From Lucifuga dentata (Eukaryota > Chordata > Actinopteri > Ophidiiformes > Bythitidae), in contig VXCM01000042.1 in NCBI GenBank assembly GCA_014773175.1, positions 120,926 through 184,925 of the forward strand: a stretch of DNA of 64,000 bases. Reading direction: 5' to 3'. The position numbers were made by a program, and so were the translations under genes. The notes under the pieces are model-generated. The model was not told the origin of the DNA and searched no databases. It saw only the letters and a program-made list of their open reading frames with translations. Of the stretch, positions 25,901-39,489 are shown one piece after another. How positions within the stretch are numbered: the first letter of the stretch is position 1; each line of letters begins with the position of its first letter.

Positions 25901-27508
25901 GTTTACATGCACAGTAGATTGCATATTCCATCTTTACAATTTTGCATACCTGAGTTGATTTTAGGGCTTTACTTTTAGTCATAGCCAAGGATTTTCAAGT
26001 GCTCCGTGATTCTCTGTTCTTTTATGATGAGAACAGCTGTGCTGTATTCAGCCCATTTTCCAAGGCTTGCAGCATTCAATTGTTTTCTTCCAAGAATTTT
26101 TCTTTTTTTTTTTTTTTTTTTTTTTAAGGCTGCTCTGTGATGGGTGTTTTTGAATGGACAATTTAGTTGCTCATTTCCACCAGCAGACTAATTTATAGCG
26201 AGCAGTGACCTGTGTCATGGATATTGAGAAGAGGTCAGATACCAGAACTGTACTGCAGGGTGCCGTAAAATACAGACAGGCATGACTACACATACATGCT
26301 GGATCTGTGAGGCTGTAATGCCACAAGAGTGTGCGCACACACACATACACATATACAGAAGAACGAGATCAAGAAAAGGACTTTTTTCTGCTTATGTGAG
26401 TATGACAGCACACTTTAAATAGTGTTTTTGGCACTGTGATACACTGTTTCAGGATTCTTCCTCCTGTCATGGAAATGATATCAGCAGTGAAAGGACACAA
26501 GCCATCTTTTTTCTTTACTGCAGAGTTTTATTTTAATACCACATTTAAAATGCAACGAAGCCCCTTTCTGTACAAAATAACTGGCGTGCTTATGAAAGAG
26601 CATCCAACAAAGTTATCCTTACACCTGAAAGACCACAGAAGTAGGTTAGATCCTGCATATATTTACCATAATCATCCTCCTTTTTCCATTCATCTGTGAA
26701 GTAACTTCTGAGAACTTTTAATGTGTTTCCTCTAAAGGGCTGGCTGTTTTATTTCTTTTTTTTATCTGCTAGCTATTAGTTTTCAGCTCTTTCTCTTTCA
26801 ATGATCATGTGAGTAATAAACACCAGAATTGACATTTAAGCTGTAACGGTTGTCAACAGCTCCTGAAGTGCTCGTCCCTTCACTGGGAGTTTGGCAATGG
26901 GGCCTCTTGCAGCAGGCCAGGTCCATGACACGGAGAGTTATTCATGCCAGGGCATTACAGAGCCCTTCTTAACCGGGTTTGTCATGGTGCTCCCTCTGGA
27001 CTGGGGTAATTTCATGGTGCTGAACTGGTATTGATAGAGCCTTAGTAAATGAGGCACGCAGCAATCGTTAACTTTAATAACCATAAAGATGTGAGCATTG
27101 GAGTCATACAGACCCACTGGAGGAAACCCATACAGGTGATTAAGAATCGACCAGGGCCACGGCCAGCAGCACCTCACACCTCTCATTCATACTAATGGAA
27201 TTACCTTTAAAGATGTCAAGACGATTACCACCAAAGGTGCAACTGCCGCACAGTTCTTTTTGTATTTAGCAAACTGTAGCATACATTCATGTCTCCACAG
27301 GTGACAAATACCTGTTAATTGTGAGGTATGTGCTGTATCAAGATTTTACTGATTATGAGGGTAATTCATAAAACACAGTGCCAGATTTAACATATCGATG
27401 AGGACAAATAATGTCACGCAACCATGTTCCCTCATTCATACTGTAAATGCCTGTCACAGGCCTCATTTAGTGTTTTCCTTGAAAAAGCATGACTATACTT
27501 CCTTATTT
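23000..27508. other. Intronic DNA, AT-rich, no recognised gene
   Basis: Contains (ATT)n at 24463-24487, a poly-A tract with an internal N (24542-24572) and a poly-T tract (26102-26125). The segment 24600-24900 is free of simple repeats and rich in octamer-like words (TGCATATG, ATGCATATTAG), so it is a candidate conserved non-coding element. Confidence 0.5.
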
Positions 27509-28590
27509 ATCATATATACTCGACTATAAGCCGATCTCAAGTATAAGCCAACCCCTGATTTTGACCTGCAAATTTAGATTTTTAAAGAAACCCGCATATA
27601 AGCTGACCCCCTGATGTNCTGATTTTGACCTGCAAATTTAGATTTTTAAAGAAACCCGCATATAAGCTGACCCCCTGATGTTGTCCCATCAATTTATTTG
27701 TTTGGGAAATTACCTGTATTTTTTTGTTTGTTTGTTTGTTTTTTTGTTTGTTTTTTGTGAGAATTGTCATAGTATTCCTGTGATTTTATGAAAATAGTCC
27801 ATGTACTGGTACCAGTAAATAGATGATTACCTTAGACATTAGCTAACATTAAGTTTTCTGGAAACCTCTTCCTTGTCTGAGTTGCATTGATGAAGGTAAG
27901 GAAAGCTTTACAAATAATATAATTATCACGGCGCTTATTTAGCTTATTTAGCTGTATAATTATGGTGAGTTTTTTTTTGTTTTTTCTTTTTTTTAAGAAT
28001 CTCCCCCATCACATGTTTTCAGTGATTATCCTGTACCTGACTCTATGCGGGCCTGTCTATGTGCTGGACATTCCTCGATATGGAGTTTTGGAATTCCCTC
28101 AGTTGACCCCCTGATGTTGTTCCATCAATTTATTTGTTTAGCAAATTANGAGTTTTGGAATTCCCTCAGTTGACCCCCTGATGTTGTTCCATCAATTTAT
28201 TTGTTTAGCAAATTATCAGTTTTTCTGGGTATTGTCATAGTATTCCTCTGATTTTCTAAAAATAATCCATGTACCGGTAAACATGATATTTATTTCAGCA
28301 GCTGATTACCATAACTGACGGATCACGGCTTACTGGCCACTGCGGATAAGATGTTTAGTCAGGAAATACATCATTCTAAGGTATGATTTAAACTATTTTC
28401 CATGGAAAATCATTTTCCATGATTTAAACTATTTTCCATGGATAGTGGTAATGGGTAGTATTTCTATCCCTGGAAATTTCGTTCTCTGGGATCCGATTTG
28501 AATTACTCATGTATAAGCCGACCCCTGATTTGCTTTGCGAAATTTGTAAAAAAAAAAAAAAAGCTTGGCTAATACTCGAGTATATATGGT
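27509..28590. mobile_element. 'ATATATACTCGA' inverted-repeat element, copy 1 (rearranged)
   Basis: The left end reads ATCATATATACTCGACTATA; the right end is TACTCGAGTATATATGGT, the inverse. Internal blocks (GACCTGCAAATTTAGATTTT, TGACCCCCTGATGTTGT, CATAGTATTCCTGTGATTTT) match copy 2 at 39022-39489. It is longer than copy 2, partly because two assembly duplications sit inside it (Ns at 27618 and 28149). No matching target duplication is seen. Confidence 0.75.
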
Positions 28591-31500
28591 AATTCCGCTC
28601 AGATGATCAGTACATATCCTACAGGTATAACATTCAGGAATACTTAGGATGAATCTCAACTCTCATGATTCAGTCTTAAAGGTTGCCTTTGCCATTTGCC
28701 ACCATTTTTTGTTTGATGTACCTGTGTTTTTTGCCATTGAACACAGGGTTTGATTGCATTGTTTATAAAAACCCAACCAGGATCTCGTAGTTTTCTGTAT
28801 ATGACATTGTATAGTAGAGCAGATTATGTATTTAATATTCTACAGGAATGATCCAGGGGTAAGCCATACCAGCAGACAGGGAGAATACAACACTGATTTG
28901 TGTGACTCCGGTATATCCGGGTCAGTGGTTCCTGTCAGTCAAGTGGAGCGCTAGAGTGTCTTTCCCCACCCTCCTCCCTCTCTCCCCCCTCTCCCCCCAT
29001 TCCCTTTCTCTCTCACTTAGTCAGGTTTGCGTAGCTCCAGGCTCTACTATAGCTACTGTGTCCACTTGTTTGTCTACTCCCATTACAGTGGGTGATGCTG
29101 CTTCAGGAGGAAAGTGAAATCCAGTCTAGATAAGGGTCAGTAAGAAAGCCGCCTGAAGCCATCACACTCACCGAAGGCAGAGCAACCATACGGATCACAG
29201 CAACAGGGTGGTGATGGGATCATGATAAACGGTGAATCCACTCGAGTTCCTGTAGCATGCATCAGTGACACCAGCTAAAAAGGGGAGGTTAGTTCAGATA
29301 AACAGTAGTAACAGTAGTTGCTTCCCTGANCAGTGACACCAGCTAAAAAGGGGAGGTTAGTTCAGATAAACAGTAGTAACAGTAGTTGCTTCCCTGAGAT
29401 TAATTTGTTTGCTATTCATGGAGACATTCATGCGGTGCCATATAAGGTGCCAAAGCTGGCTTTTCTCCCAAGTCTCTGGGTGTTTAGTGGTGAATGGAAA
29501 AAAGCATGTCTGCTCACCTTCCTCCTCGGGGCGGCCTTTTGTTATTCATAGGTGTTGGCGAGAGTCAGCTGCCGGGAGAGGATACAAAGTGAGCAGCGGC
29601 GGCTCAAGCCTGAGTGGGTGATTTACTCACATGGCCACAGGATCTACAGCATTCCAAAGTAGAATTCTTTGTCCGAACATGAAGTGGAGGTCGTGGTGTC
29701 TTTTCAAGCTTTTTATAACAAACCGCTCTTCCTCTTGTTCACCATCTATTCTCATTATCTATGCGAACACCCACATCCAGCGTCATGCATATATTCTGCC
29801 TGTAATATGACACGTGAACTATGGATGTAGTCACACTCCACTTTTCTCTGTTCTTGCTACTTCACACACCCCTTTTATATTCTATGAGGGTGTGAGTCAG
29901 CATGCATTAGCACCACTGAAGCGATATAAGCCCCGACAGCCCTGAGAGCAGATTTCCTCAGGAGATGGTGCTTTTCTCATCCTGAGGGTCCTGACCGGAG
30001 CATCAAGAGCACTGGAAAAATACACTAGTAAGGTTTAATCCAACTCCCACTGGGATTTCTGTTCACACACTCACACCTACATTTGCTGTTACATGAGTGG
30101 AAATATGTGAGAAGAAATATGGATTGTATAATTTCTGATAAAAATTTATATAAAACAGAGGGATGACATGAAAAGATGTCCTCTGGCACTGGTCGCAAGG
30201 CCTCAGTTTGGAGCTCAGTGTCTAAGTATTATTCTTAATAATCAAGGAAGCGTTCACAATGTCGCTTGACCTTTAAGCAATGAAAAGCTCAATTCTGATG
30301 AAAACCATTAAACATATATACAACAGGACATTGCACCACATCCATTTTGATGCTTAATTCTGTTGAAACTGATCATTAATTTATCATTCTTTCCGCATTC
30401 CTTAAATCTCAAACTAATTGGGACAAACAAAACAGAGCTGTTTCAATTTCTGACAGTCTGTCAATTGGATGTGTTTTATAGTGTTTACAAATGTGCATCA
30501 CAAGTCATGAAATAAAGGGAGAGATTGATGTAAAGAGAAGCAGTGGGAAAGAAAAAAATAATCCGCCAGATAAAGAGGAATTGTAAGAAAAGATCCAGAG
30601 ACAACTATAGTTGCTTGTCTGCTTGTAAGAACAAAAATGATACCCTAGCATGCAAACAGAAATGGCATTTTCACCTGCGTGTGCACAGATTAAATCGTTA
30701 TGATGAAGTCCTTGAGATACTCAAACTTTCCTGGGTGCTGAGGGTTTTTTTGGGTTTTTTTTAAATATATGTCATTTTCCAACTATAAGAGTGGAAATGA
30801 GAGAGCAAGAGGGCATGGTGGCTAGAGAGAGAGAGAGAGAGAGAGAGAGAACCTGGCTGATGATAACTCTTGGCCACTCTGCCTCAGAGTTGTTGATGCT
30901 GAAGCTGAGCCAAAGTGTGCTGAGAGGAGTTTGCTTTTATGGTGATACTGACACAAGATCCTGCATTTATCTCAATGTCAAAAAAAAAAAAAAAAAAAAA
31001 ACTGCCAGATGCACTGAGATCAGAATACCATAGAATGCATTCTTTGTCACTCAAAGGATAAAAGAAACTGCCATTTTCCTTCCTGTGAGTGAGAACTCCT
31101 TTGGCGTCGAAGAATGAACCGTAATTTTACTATCACTGTGACCTTGACTTTGTGCACAGAGGTAGTCACTGTGTGTCGTCCGCGTCAAGGGTTGATTTTT
31201 GTAGTTCTTGATACATGTGTGGGCTCCAAGCATGTTTGTATATTTGTACATCTGTATGTGCACACGGTGACATTACACGGTGACATTACACCACTATGTG
31301 TGATGTTCCTAGTCCACGCAGAACTCCCTCGTGTTAAGATTGGTTTTGCGCTCTGAGCTCCTGTCCCTCCGCTTATCCATCTCCACATTTTACAACCCTC
31401 CCTCATTAACGCCTTCTAATTGGCCGTTGGGCTAAGCTGAAAAGAATGGAGCATTGATTTCCTTAAACATAATCACCTCATCCAGTCATTTAATGGCTGC

Positions 31501-34342
31501 TGTCACCGTGGACCGCAAAGAGAAAAATGACCAGTCGATGGTCCCATCGATGCCCTTCACCTCCCCTCACCAAAGGCTAGAGAGCACAGCCACCCACTCC
31601 ATCTTAACAGGTTGGTTTAACCCCTTTAGCTGCCTGACAGGCTCTGAGCACTACATCCATCACAACCTGCAGTCACATCTCAGGCTTTGGTGATCCCATA
31701 TTGTGTCAGCATGCAGCACAGTTACTATTGTGCACTTTAGCATTTAGAGAAGATATCTGCTAACAAATATCATGCATGCTTACACACACGACACACACAT
31801 ATTTTCAGACACATGATAATTTACCCCACTCTGAGCTGGGACCTACCTGAGTGGCGTTATGTGTCATCCAAATGGCCGTTTGTCCTCTAAGTGGCTTTTG
31901 TGCCTGGTTTAACAGAGTTGGACCAGAGACATTTACACTGTTCTGTCCTCCACAAACCAGATGGCTCATAGTGATCAGACTTAATGTCCACCTGGCTGAT
32001 GACCACGCATGCATGAGTGCACAAGTACATGCTTGTGTGCTTATCTGTGTATGTTAAGGATGTCCCAACAGCTGAATAAGATAGTTGGTTAAAAAAAAAA
32101 ATCACTTTTGTTTTGGTTGTTATAAGCCTAAAAGTTCTGTATGTTCTACATTACTGATCACCATTTTATGAATCATAAAATCTTGTAGATTTTTGAATAT
32201 GTACTTTTCTACCTCCCAGGCAGCTATTAGTTTCCATTCTTTGCTTTATGCTTTGTAACATGCTTTAAAAATAGAACAGGTTTAAAGAAAATAGCTGCAG
32301 CATATGAAACAACGGGCAGGTGACTCCTAACTCTTGTTCATTCTCGAGGTTTGTCTGTGAACACAACTAGAGTGTATCACACACACCCACACACATGCAA
32401 TTCTTGCAATATTAAACTAGGGCTACCTTGTGGTGCATATTGTGATTTTTTGGCAACTCTTCTGGTGGTAATTGCTATAATTACTTCCTGTAGCTTTACT
32501 CACATAAAATTCATAGATCTTAACTATTGATGGTTAATTCACACATTCATAATTTCACACATCAACATCACATTCATGTGTGATAAGGGTTGCTCTTTTC
32601 ATTGTTATTTTAGATTTTAGGGTGGTTGTACCTGTACCACTGATGGAATTAAATGTAATTGTTGGTTCTGCGCCCCGACGTGAAGCTCTTGCTTTTCAGA
32701 GATCTGCTTTGACTTGAAAGCAGCTCTGCAGGTCAGGAAGCTGTCAGTAAAATATTCAACAAGGCAACATATTAGGGGGTTTGGGGTTTTAACACACTGA
32801 AGGGATTTTTCTCCTCACTTTTATAGTCTGTGTTCTACCTTCTCCTGCTCAGAAATATCTAACAACAAGGGCTGAGAGAGTGACATTAATACTGCACGAC
32901 AGCGCAGTCCAGCAGGACTGCCAATGTTTGCCTTTTAATCCAGGACTCAGAGGCCTTTGGTCTGGCCACGGCCGACATTGATGGGAATAGGAGAAGAAAA
33001 CTGTTGCCAAACTTGTCGAGGCTGCTGGGAGCTCAGTTCTGTAATTTATGATCCTAGCCATTTCAAACATTTGCACAACCAACCTGGCCAAAGAAATACA
33101 CACTGCTTGTTGTCACACTATGTGAAGAAAATGCATCTTCTCTCTGCAGCAGGATGTCCTCTTTAAACGTTGGTACCACCATACAAAAAAAGACACAAAC
33201 AAGATGGAATGTGGCATTTCTTTTCTCCCCCTCTTTGTCCACACTATCCATTTTCTAGATGGAATAAGATAAATTTAAACCTCCTCTCCTCTCCTCTCCT
33301 CTCCTCTCCTCTCCTCTGTCCTGGGATGAGCTCCAGTTTAATTGTTGGACAATGGTGTCTGTTGCGGTGGCTGTCAAGGGAAGATAAAGAGTTTTTCCTG
33401 GGGCATAAGGAAAGGGGAGAGTAGTGATGGAGGGCCCTGCTCCTGCAGCTCCGCTGGCTGCATTAGCCCTGCGCTTTATAATTGTGTGAAGGGGGCACTT
33501 CCAGTGGCTCCCTCATTACTCACTGGCATGGCCAGTCCCTGGCAGCCAGACACACCTTGTCCTCTTGCTCTTGCTCTCTCTCTCTCTCTCTNCTCCCCCC
33601 ACCACCACCACTCATTTCAAGATGTCCCTTAGCTCCCCTCACCCTGTCTCCCTCCCTTGGGCGATCCTCCCTATTGTTATTTGACCCAGTACCGCCATGG
33701 CTGCAATTTGCCTTTTCTTTTCACAGAATTTCCTGACTTCCTCCTTTGTCACCCTGGGACCTATTGTACAGCGTTTGCTCTGACTGATGTCAGCAATGCT
33801 TAAGAGTTAAAGGAAAATTCCACTCTGTGAAGGTCTTACTGTATTGTCATTGTTTCAGCACTCATTTCCATCTTTGAAGAACATTTACCCATCTAATCGC
33901 TGAAATCTGGGGATTTGGCAACTAAAAAGGAATCTTGCAGGGAAAGGAACATGAGCGCTCAGAGGAAATGTTCAGACTGTTACATGGGTTGCAACAAACC
34001 CAGAGTTTAAACATTTGAAAGAGAAAACAAGACAAACAACAAAAATAATGGCCAAAGAGTCCATTGTTAGTGTTTATTAGGTATTGTACTGTGACCTTCC
34101 TGCTTCAACTTTGACGACTGTACTTGTCATAGTTGTTAGAGCATCAGTTTTTCTATGTAATGAACCATTATAACTGACATTACAGGTGCACTGACTCTGA
34201 GCTTTTCTTTCCAAAAGAGAGGTTTTGATCATGAGCTTAAACTGTAGGTTGAGATCATCTGGCTGCTCGTTCGTTGCGATGTCCACAGAACCCATTTTTC
34301 TAACCTACAGGAATATGGGGAATTTTCTGTTAGTGTAGCATA
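28591..34342. other. Intronic DNA, no recognised gene
   Basis: Contains a (GA)n tract at 30821-30850, poly-A at 30979-31000, a (CTCCT)n pentamer array at 33282-33317, a CT tract broken by an N (33571-33592) and an assembly duplication at N 29330. No signal-peptide exon for tafa1 was recognised. Confidence 0.55.
33282..33317. repeat. (CTCCT)n pentanucleotide repeat
   Basis: About seven CTCCT units in tandem. Confidence 0.95.
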
Positions 34343-34350
34343 GCCTACAT

Positions 34351-34983
34351 CAGTGGTAGGCAACCTGTGGCTCCAGAGCTACATGAGGCTCTTTTGCCCA
34401 TCTCTTGTGACTCCCTGTGGCTTTAACAAAAACATTATATGGAAATGAATTGTATGGAAATGAGCAATGGCTATTTTTTAACATTTTAATTTTAATTTAT
34501 AATTAATTTATCATTTAATTTATCACTGTTGTAAGTAATCCATAGCTAGGGAGTCTCAAGACTAGCCATTTATGTATATATCCATGCTAGCCACAGCTAT
34601 TGAGGTTTGGCAAAATTAAGAGGAAAAGGCACCAGGCGGTAGACATAGGCTATGATGTATATTTTAGTTGACAAAATATTTAAAAAAAAAAAAAAAAATT
34701 GATGTGAGAAGATCTATAGTTCTATAATTTCATAAATGCAACAAAACATATTATTGTAATGGAAATGCAAAGTTAAAGTACCAAATAATCATAAATAGCC
34801 ACTGCAGAGTAGCCACGTGGTAAAACATTTTAATAATGCTCATTTACACCTGTGAGTAATATTAATAGGCTAATTTAGACTTAATAAGCAGTGTTACCTT
34901 CATTATAAAGCTCAAATATGTTTTGCGGCTCCAGATAGATTTTTTTTTTTTTGCCCAAAACTGGCAAAGGTTGCCCACCCCTG
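34351..34983. mobile_element. hAT-like non-autonomous DNA transposon
   Basis: Left end CAGTGGTAGGCAACCTGTGG; right end GGTTGCCCACCCCTG, its inverse. The flanking 8-mers GCCTACAT (34343-34350) and GCCTAGGT (34984-34991) agree at six of eight positions, consistent with a worn 8-bp hAT target duplication. The 'ggctccagagctacatgaggctcttt'-like start is typical of hAT remnants in fish. There is no transposase frame. Confidence 0.85.
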
Positions 34984-34991
34984 GCCTAGGT

Positions 34992-35637
<646 letters not shown>

Positions 35638-35648
35638 TAAAAGTAGTT

Positions 35649-35689
35649 AAAACCTAACCTCTTCGCCCCTGCTGAAGAGGTTAGGTTTT
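35649..35689. repeat. Perfect 16-bp inverted repeat, intronic hairpin
   Basis: Arms 35649-35664 (AAAACCTAACCTCTTC) and 35674-35689 are exact reverse complements around a 9-nt loop. It lies 149 bp after the donor of exon 35360-35500. Confidence 0.95.
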
Positions 35690-35698
35690 CATTCAAAT

Positions 35699-35870
35699 CT
35701 GTTTGTTTTTTTGTCAGCAGAATTAATCAAAAAATGAACCGATTTTTATTAAACTTGGGGCAGGGGTGGGATGTGGCTGAAAGAAAAACCCATTAAATTT
35801 TGATGCTGAGCGGATGCAGAGGCAGATGCAGGAATTTGTTGATAGTATCTATTGAAATTGCAAGATAGGA
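35699..35870. mobile_element. Fragment of a common fish repeat ('…aaaaaatgaaccgatttt…aaacttgg')
   Basis: The phrases GTTTGTTTTTTTGTCAGCAG, GAACCGATTTTTATTAAACT and GCGGATGCAGAGGCAGATGC correspond to the widespread fish repeat that reads roughly 'ggattacgcaaaaactactggaccgatttccatgaaactt'. A second decayed copy is at 47055-47460. Family assignment is from memory. Confidence 0.5.
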
Positions 35871-36242
35871 TATTTTTTGATATTTTTGTCAGTTTCTTCA
35901 AAAGTAATAAATCAGTCCAATGGGGGAAAAAAACCCAGCCATATTTAACCCATGATACACTTATCAAAAGCTATGCTTTGGTCTGAATCCAGATTCTTAT
36001 GATGAATAAAACTATTAAGTCTATTTCTTTTTCTTTAGTATATGACTTGTTTGGCCTTGGTGGAGGCATGTGCTCTGAGGGCCTCTGTTTGGAGCTTGTT
36101 TATGTTAGTTTCTATATGGTTATTAGAATTCATATCACACTGGTATTCAATATGGAAGTATTAGTTATAATCAACAATTCAAAAACAATTCAATTTATGT
36201 GTAAGTGCAGATTGAATTACAGTTATCTATGTTTATAGTTAG
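35871..36242. other. Intronic DNA before the LINE fragment
   Basis: AT-rich sequence with no recognised feature; it may be decayed LINE sequence. Confidence 0.4.
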
Positions 36243-36990
36243 TATCAGAGTGTAACAGATGAGATATGGGATATATGGGAAGAAGCATTGCGGCAGATGC
36301 ATACATGTTCTATTAATACAAGAATTCAGCTTACTCAGTTTAAAGTTCTACATCAGCTGCACTACTCCAAAACTAAACTGCATAAAATATTCCCATCTAC
36401 CTCACCACTGTGTGACAGATGTAAACATACAGGAGGCACTCTTGCACATCTTTTCTTACAATGCCCTATGCTAGTCAGATACTGGGAGGATGTTTTCAGC
36501 TACATGTCTAAGATTTATGAAAAGATCATTATTTTTGATGAACAGTTGATTTTGTTTGGATGTTCTGAAGATACAAGAATGTTCTCATATACTAAACAGC
36601 AAGCATGGTCTTTTGCTGTGGCTGTGGCAAAGAGAGTTAGTTTAAAGGAATGGAAATCCCCCTTTTCACCAGTTTTTAAACAATGGCTAAATGATATGGT
36701 TTCTTTTTTACACCTAGAAAGGATACNCTTTTCACCAGTTTTTAAACAATGGCTAAATGATATGGTTTCTTTTTTACACCTAGAAAGGATACGTTATACA
36801 AAGACAGGTTCCATGGCACAGTTCAATAAGATTTGGGGTCTCTTTTTGAGTAGCCTCAAGGAGTAAAAAGTTACTTTTTGAATTGGACTATACATAATCA
36901 AACTTTAATTTTGCTTACTTTTGATACTGTACCTGTTTTTAATGTAAAGGCACAATTATGAATGGTCTGGCTGGCATTATAATGTGTGTG
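36243..36990 (+). mobile_element. LINE (L1/Tx1-like) 3' fragment: C-terminus of reverse transcriptase ORF
   Basis: The frame from 36243 reads DEIWDIWEEALRQMHTC, then QLTQFKVLHQLHYSKTKLHK. A zinc-knuckle C-X2-C-X8-H-X4-C follows (CDRCKHTGGTLAHLFLQC). This is the zf-RVT region at the end of L1/Tx1-type ORF2 in fish. The frame ends at a stop at 36864-36866 (…FLSSLKE). The endonuclease and reverse transcriptase core are absent: a stop lies just upstream at 36240 and no RT motif was recognised, so this is a 5'-truncated dead copy. About 65 bp is duplicated around the N at 36727 and is an assembly artefact. The 3' border, near the TG/G tract at 36985-37032, is approximate. Confidence 0.85.
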
Positions 36991-37032
36991 TGTGTGTATG
37001 TGTGTGTGGGGGGGGGGGGNGGGGGGGGGGGG
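36991..37032. repeat. TG tract followed by poly-G with an N
   Basis: TG units run into about 23 G interrupted by an N at 37020. The poly-G length is unreliable at such a join. Confidence 0.85.
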
Positions 37033-39012
37033 TAATTTAAAGACCATACCCACAGCGCATGCACACACGTTTATACGTAGTAAACATTAGAAGTTATGAA
37101 GTTATACAAGCATACCTGCACTGTAAAATAAATACATGACTGATTATGCATATAATAAAATGAAGTCAGACCACGAAGAACCCAATAGTGTCATGCTCCT
37201 GGGCATTACGAGAGATGATTCAGGTGCGCCGCTGGACACCTGAGCAGGGACCACATTGCACATCAGTTTGCCCAGAGCAGCTCAGTCTGATGGAAATGAA
37301 TAACTAATAAACACAAGTCAGGGCAGCTCCAGGCTAGTACACCTGAGAAAAACAGTCGACAGACAGAGGCTGCTCCGTGGAAAACAAGGAGCAGGAAGCC
37401 AGAAGTCCACTGAGACAGAACAGACATGCCCCCCTTCACGCCACGGAGATCGTTTATCACACCTCAGTCCTGATCTTTACACCTCAACCTTCATTGAAGA
37501 TCACAGCCATCGATTCTCTCAGAAAGAAATGACACCAAAGTATCTTCATTAAGAGTGATGCTGCGTGAAGGGCCAGACAGGCGGCTCAGCGGGCTTCTCA
37601 GGGTTGGTTAGCCACAGCTGACAAGATCCTGGAATATTAATTAGATATGAAACATGAAAGGCACAAATGAACTTTCTCCTGCTTTGATGAAAAATTACTC
37701 TAAACTGTATAAAAATTGCTCGACTTTCTGGTAAAGAGAAGAATTTTTAGCCTTTGAGGTTGAATCATTTTATGTTGGCGACATCTCTTGAAATATTTAC
37801 AGAGTTTTGACCTTGAGAAGCTGCTCAACATTTTGTTTTTATGTGTTCTTCTTTCTTTACAGAGAAGCAGACAACCAGAATCGGTGTCCTCTTCCTTATA
37901 CATAATATAATTCTGTAATATAATGGTGATAATTAATTAAAACCCAGGCTAACTATTCAGCCGCACACTAAATCAGCACCACAACAACTCAAGCTAATTC
38001 ATAAAACTTCCATTGCATTAATTAGCACACCAGTGTCCCATTACTAACATGTCGTTAGGTGTGTTCCAGGTAAGAATCAATAAAAAAAAATTTAAAAAAA
38101 TGAGCTCAGTATATTTAAATTACTGCTTCCTCTGGTGTCAAACCAAAATGGACTTCTCAAATAAACAGAGTTCCATATTTTAACAGAGGAAGTAGAGGCA
38201 AACAAGGGAAAACTCTGGAAAAATATAGCAGAAAGCAACAACGCTATTAGAAGTAACAAGAACACCTTTAGAATGCCAGAAATGGTGGAATGACAGGCAT
38301 TTATGAAAGAGGGAACATGATTGTGTGATGCTATTTGCTCTTAGTGACATATTAAATATGGCAATGTGTTAATATATATGGCCATTAAACATGGCCGAGC
38401 CACGCTTAAACACTTCAACAACATCAGACTGACATTTATGGTGTTTACATGCATGTTAAAAGTGCGATTAAAGCAATAAATTCATTTTTTCGAATGTCAA
38501 ACACCATAATTAGATTGAAACTGGCATAAATCAGAATATGTGTACCTCAAAGAACAAACTTAGATTATGCTATTGTAAAATCCTACATTATTAAATCATA
38601 GACTATATGCCACTAATAGGCTAATAGGCTGTTAGCCCGATCTGACGGCTGACATTTCACCGTTTCACGTAATCGCCTTTCTGCCCAGCGCAATTTTTAA
38701 GTTGTGTTGCACAACTCAGGAAATTGCTCTACACAGGTTATGAGTTCTCCTCCATTGTTTTGTTGCATCTGCTTACGTCACATACAACTATTCTCTCATT
38801 GGTTATGTGCAGGAAAGGTCACCGTCACATGGTTCAAAGTTGAATGTGGTTGAACGTGCGAGTTCCTGAAGGTTGTGTTGTCGTAAAGTGAAGAATCAAT
38901 GCTCAGTTCCGATACACAATAATGAAACGCCCAGCTGAGAGCAACCTCACCAGTTATCATATGAAATCAGTCACCTACACATGCATTTCTTCACCTGGCA
39001 GGATTTCCTGAT
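37033..39012. other. Intronic DNA with two transposon fragments
   Basis: A piece at about 38440-38600 begins GTGTTTACATGCATGTTAAA, resembling the 'gtttacatgcacg' fish MITE. A partial copy of the GGC-ended element lies at 38637-38972. No gene recognised. Confidence 0.5.
38637..38972. mobile_element. GGC-ended inverted-repeat family, copy 3 (one half only)
   Basis: Shares CTGACGGCTGACATTTCACC, TTGTTTTGTTGCATCTGCTTACGT-like, GGAAAGGTCACCGTCAC and the right end TTATCATATGAAATCAGTC with the copy at 42873-43613. The left half is missing. Confidence 0.65.
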
Positions 39013-39021
39013 ACTCCAATT

Positions 39022-39489
39022 ACCATATATACTCAAGTATAGGTCAAACTCCTGACTTTGACCTGCAAATTTAGATTTTTAAAGAAACCCGTGTATAAGT
39101 TGACCCCCTGATGTTGTTCCATCAGTTTATTTGTTTAGCAAATTACCTGTTTTTCTGCGTATTGTCATAGTATTCCTGTGATTTTCTGAAAATAATCCAG
39201 TTACCGGTAAGCATGATATTTATTTCAGCAGCTGATTACCGTAACTGACCAATCACAACAGCTCTTACTGGCCACCGCAAAATGTGCTGGATAAGATGTT
39301 TAGTCAGGAAAAATCTCATTCTAAGGTATGATTTAAACTATTTTCCATGGGTAGTGGTAATGGGTAGTATTTCTACCCCTTGAAATTTCTTCTCTGGGAT
39401 CAAATTTGAATTTCTCATGCATAAGCCGATTTGCTTTGTGAAATTTGGTTAAAAAAAAAAAACCCAGCTTATACTCGAGTATATGCGGT
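39022..39489. mobile_element. 'ATATATACTCGA' inverted-repeat element, copy 2, with 9-bp target duplication
   Basis: Left end ACCATATATACTC, right end GAGTATATGCGGT (inverse ACCGCATATACTC). The 468-bp element is bracketed by ACTCCAATT at 39013-39021 and again at 39490-39498, a perfect 9-bp direct repeat. A 9-bp duplication is the hallmark of Mutator-like transposons. No transposase frame is present. Internal blocks match copy 1 at 27509-28590. Confidence 0.85.

Noticed and set aside
36288..36866. 192-codon frame as a host gene
   Set aside because: It is the C-terminal tail of a LINE reverse transcriptase and includes an artefactual 65-bp duplication.
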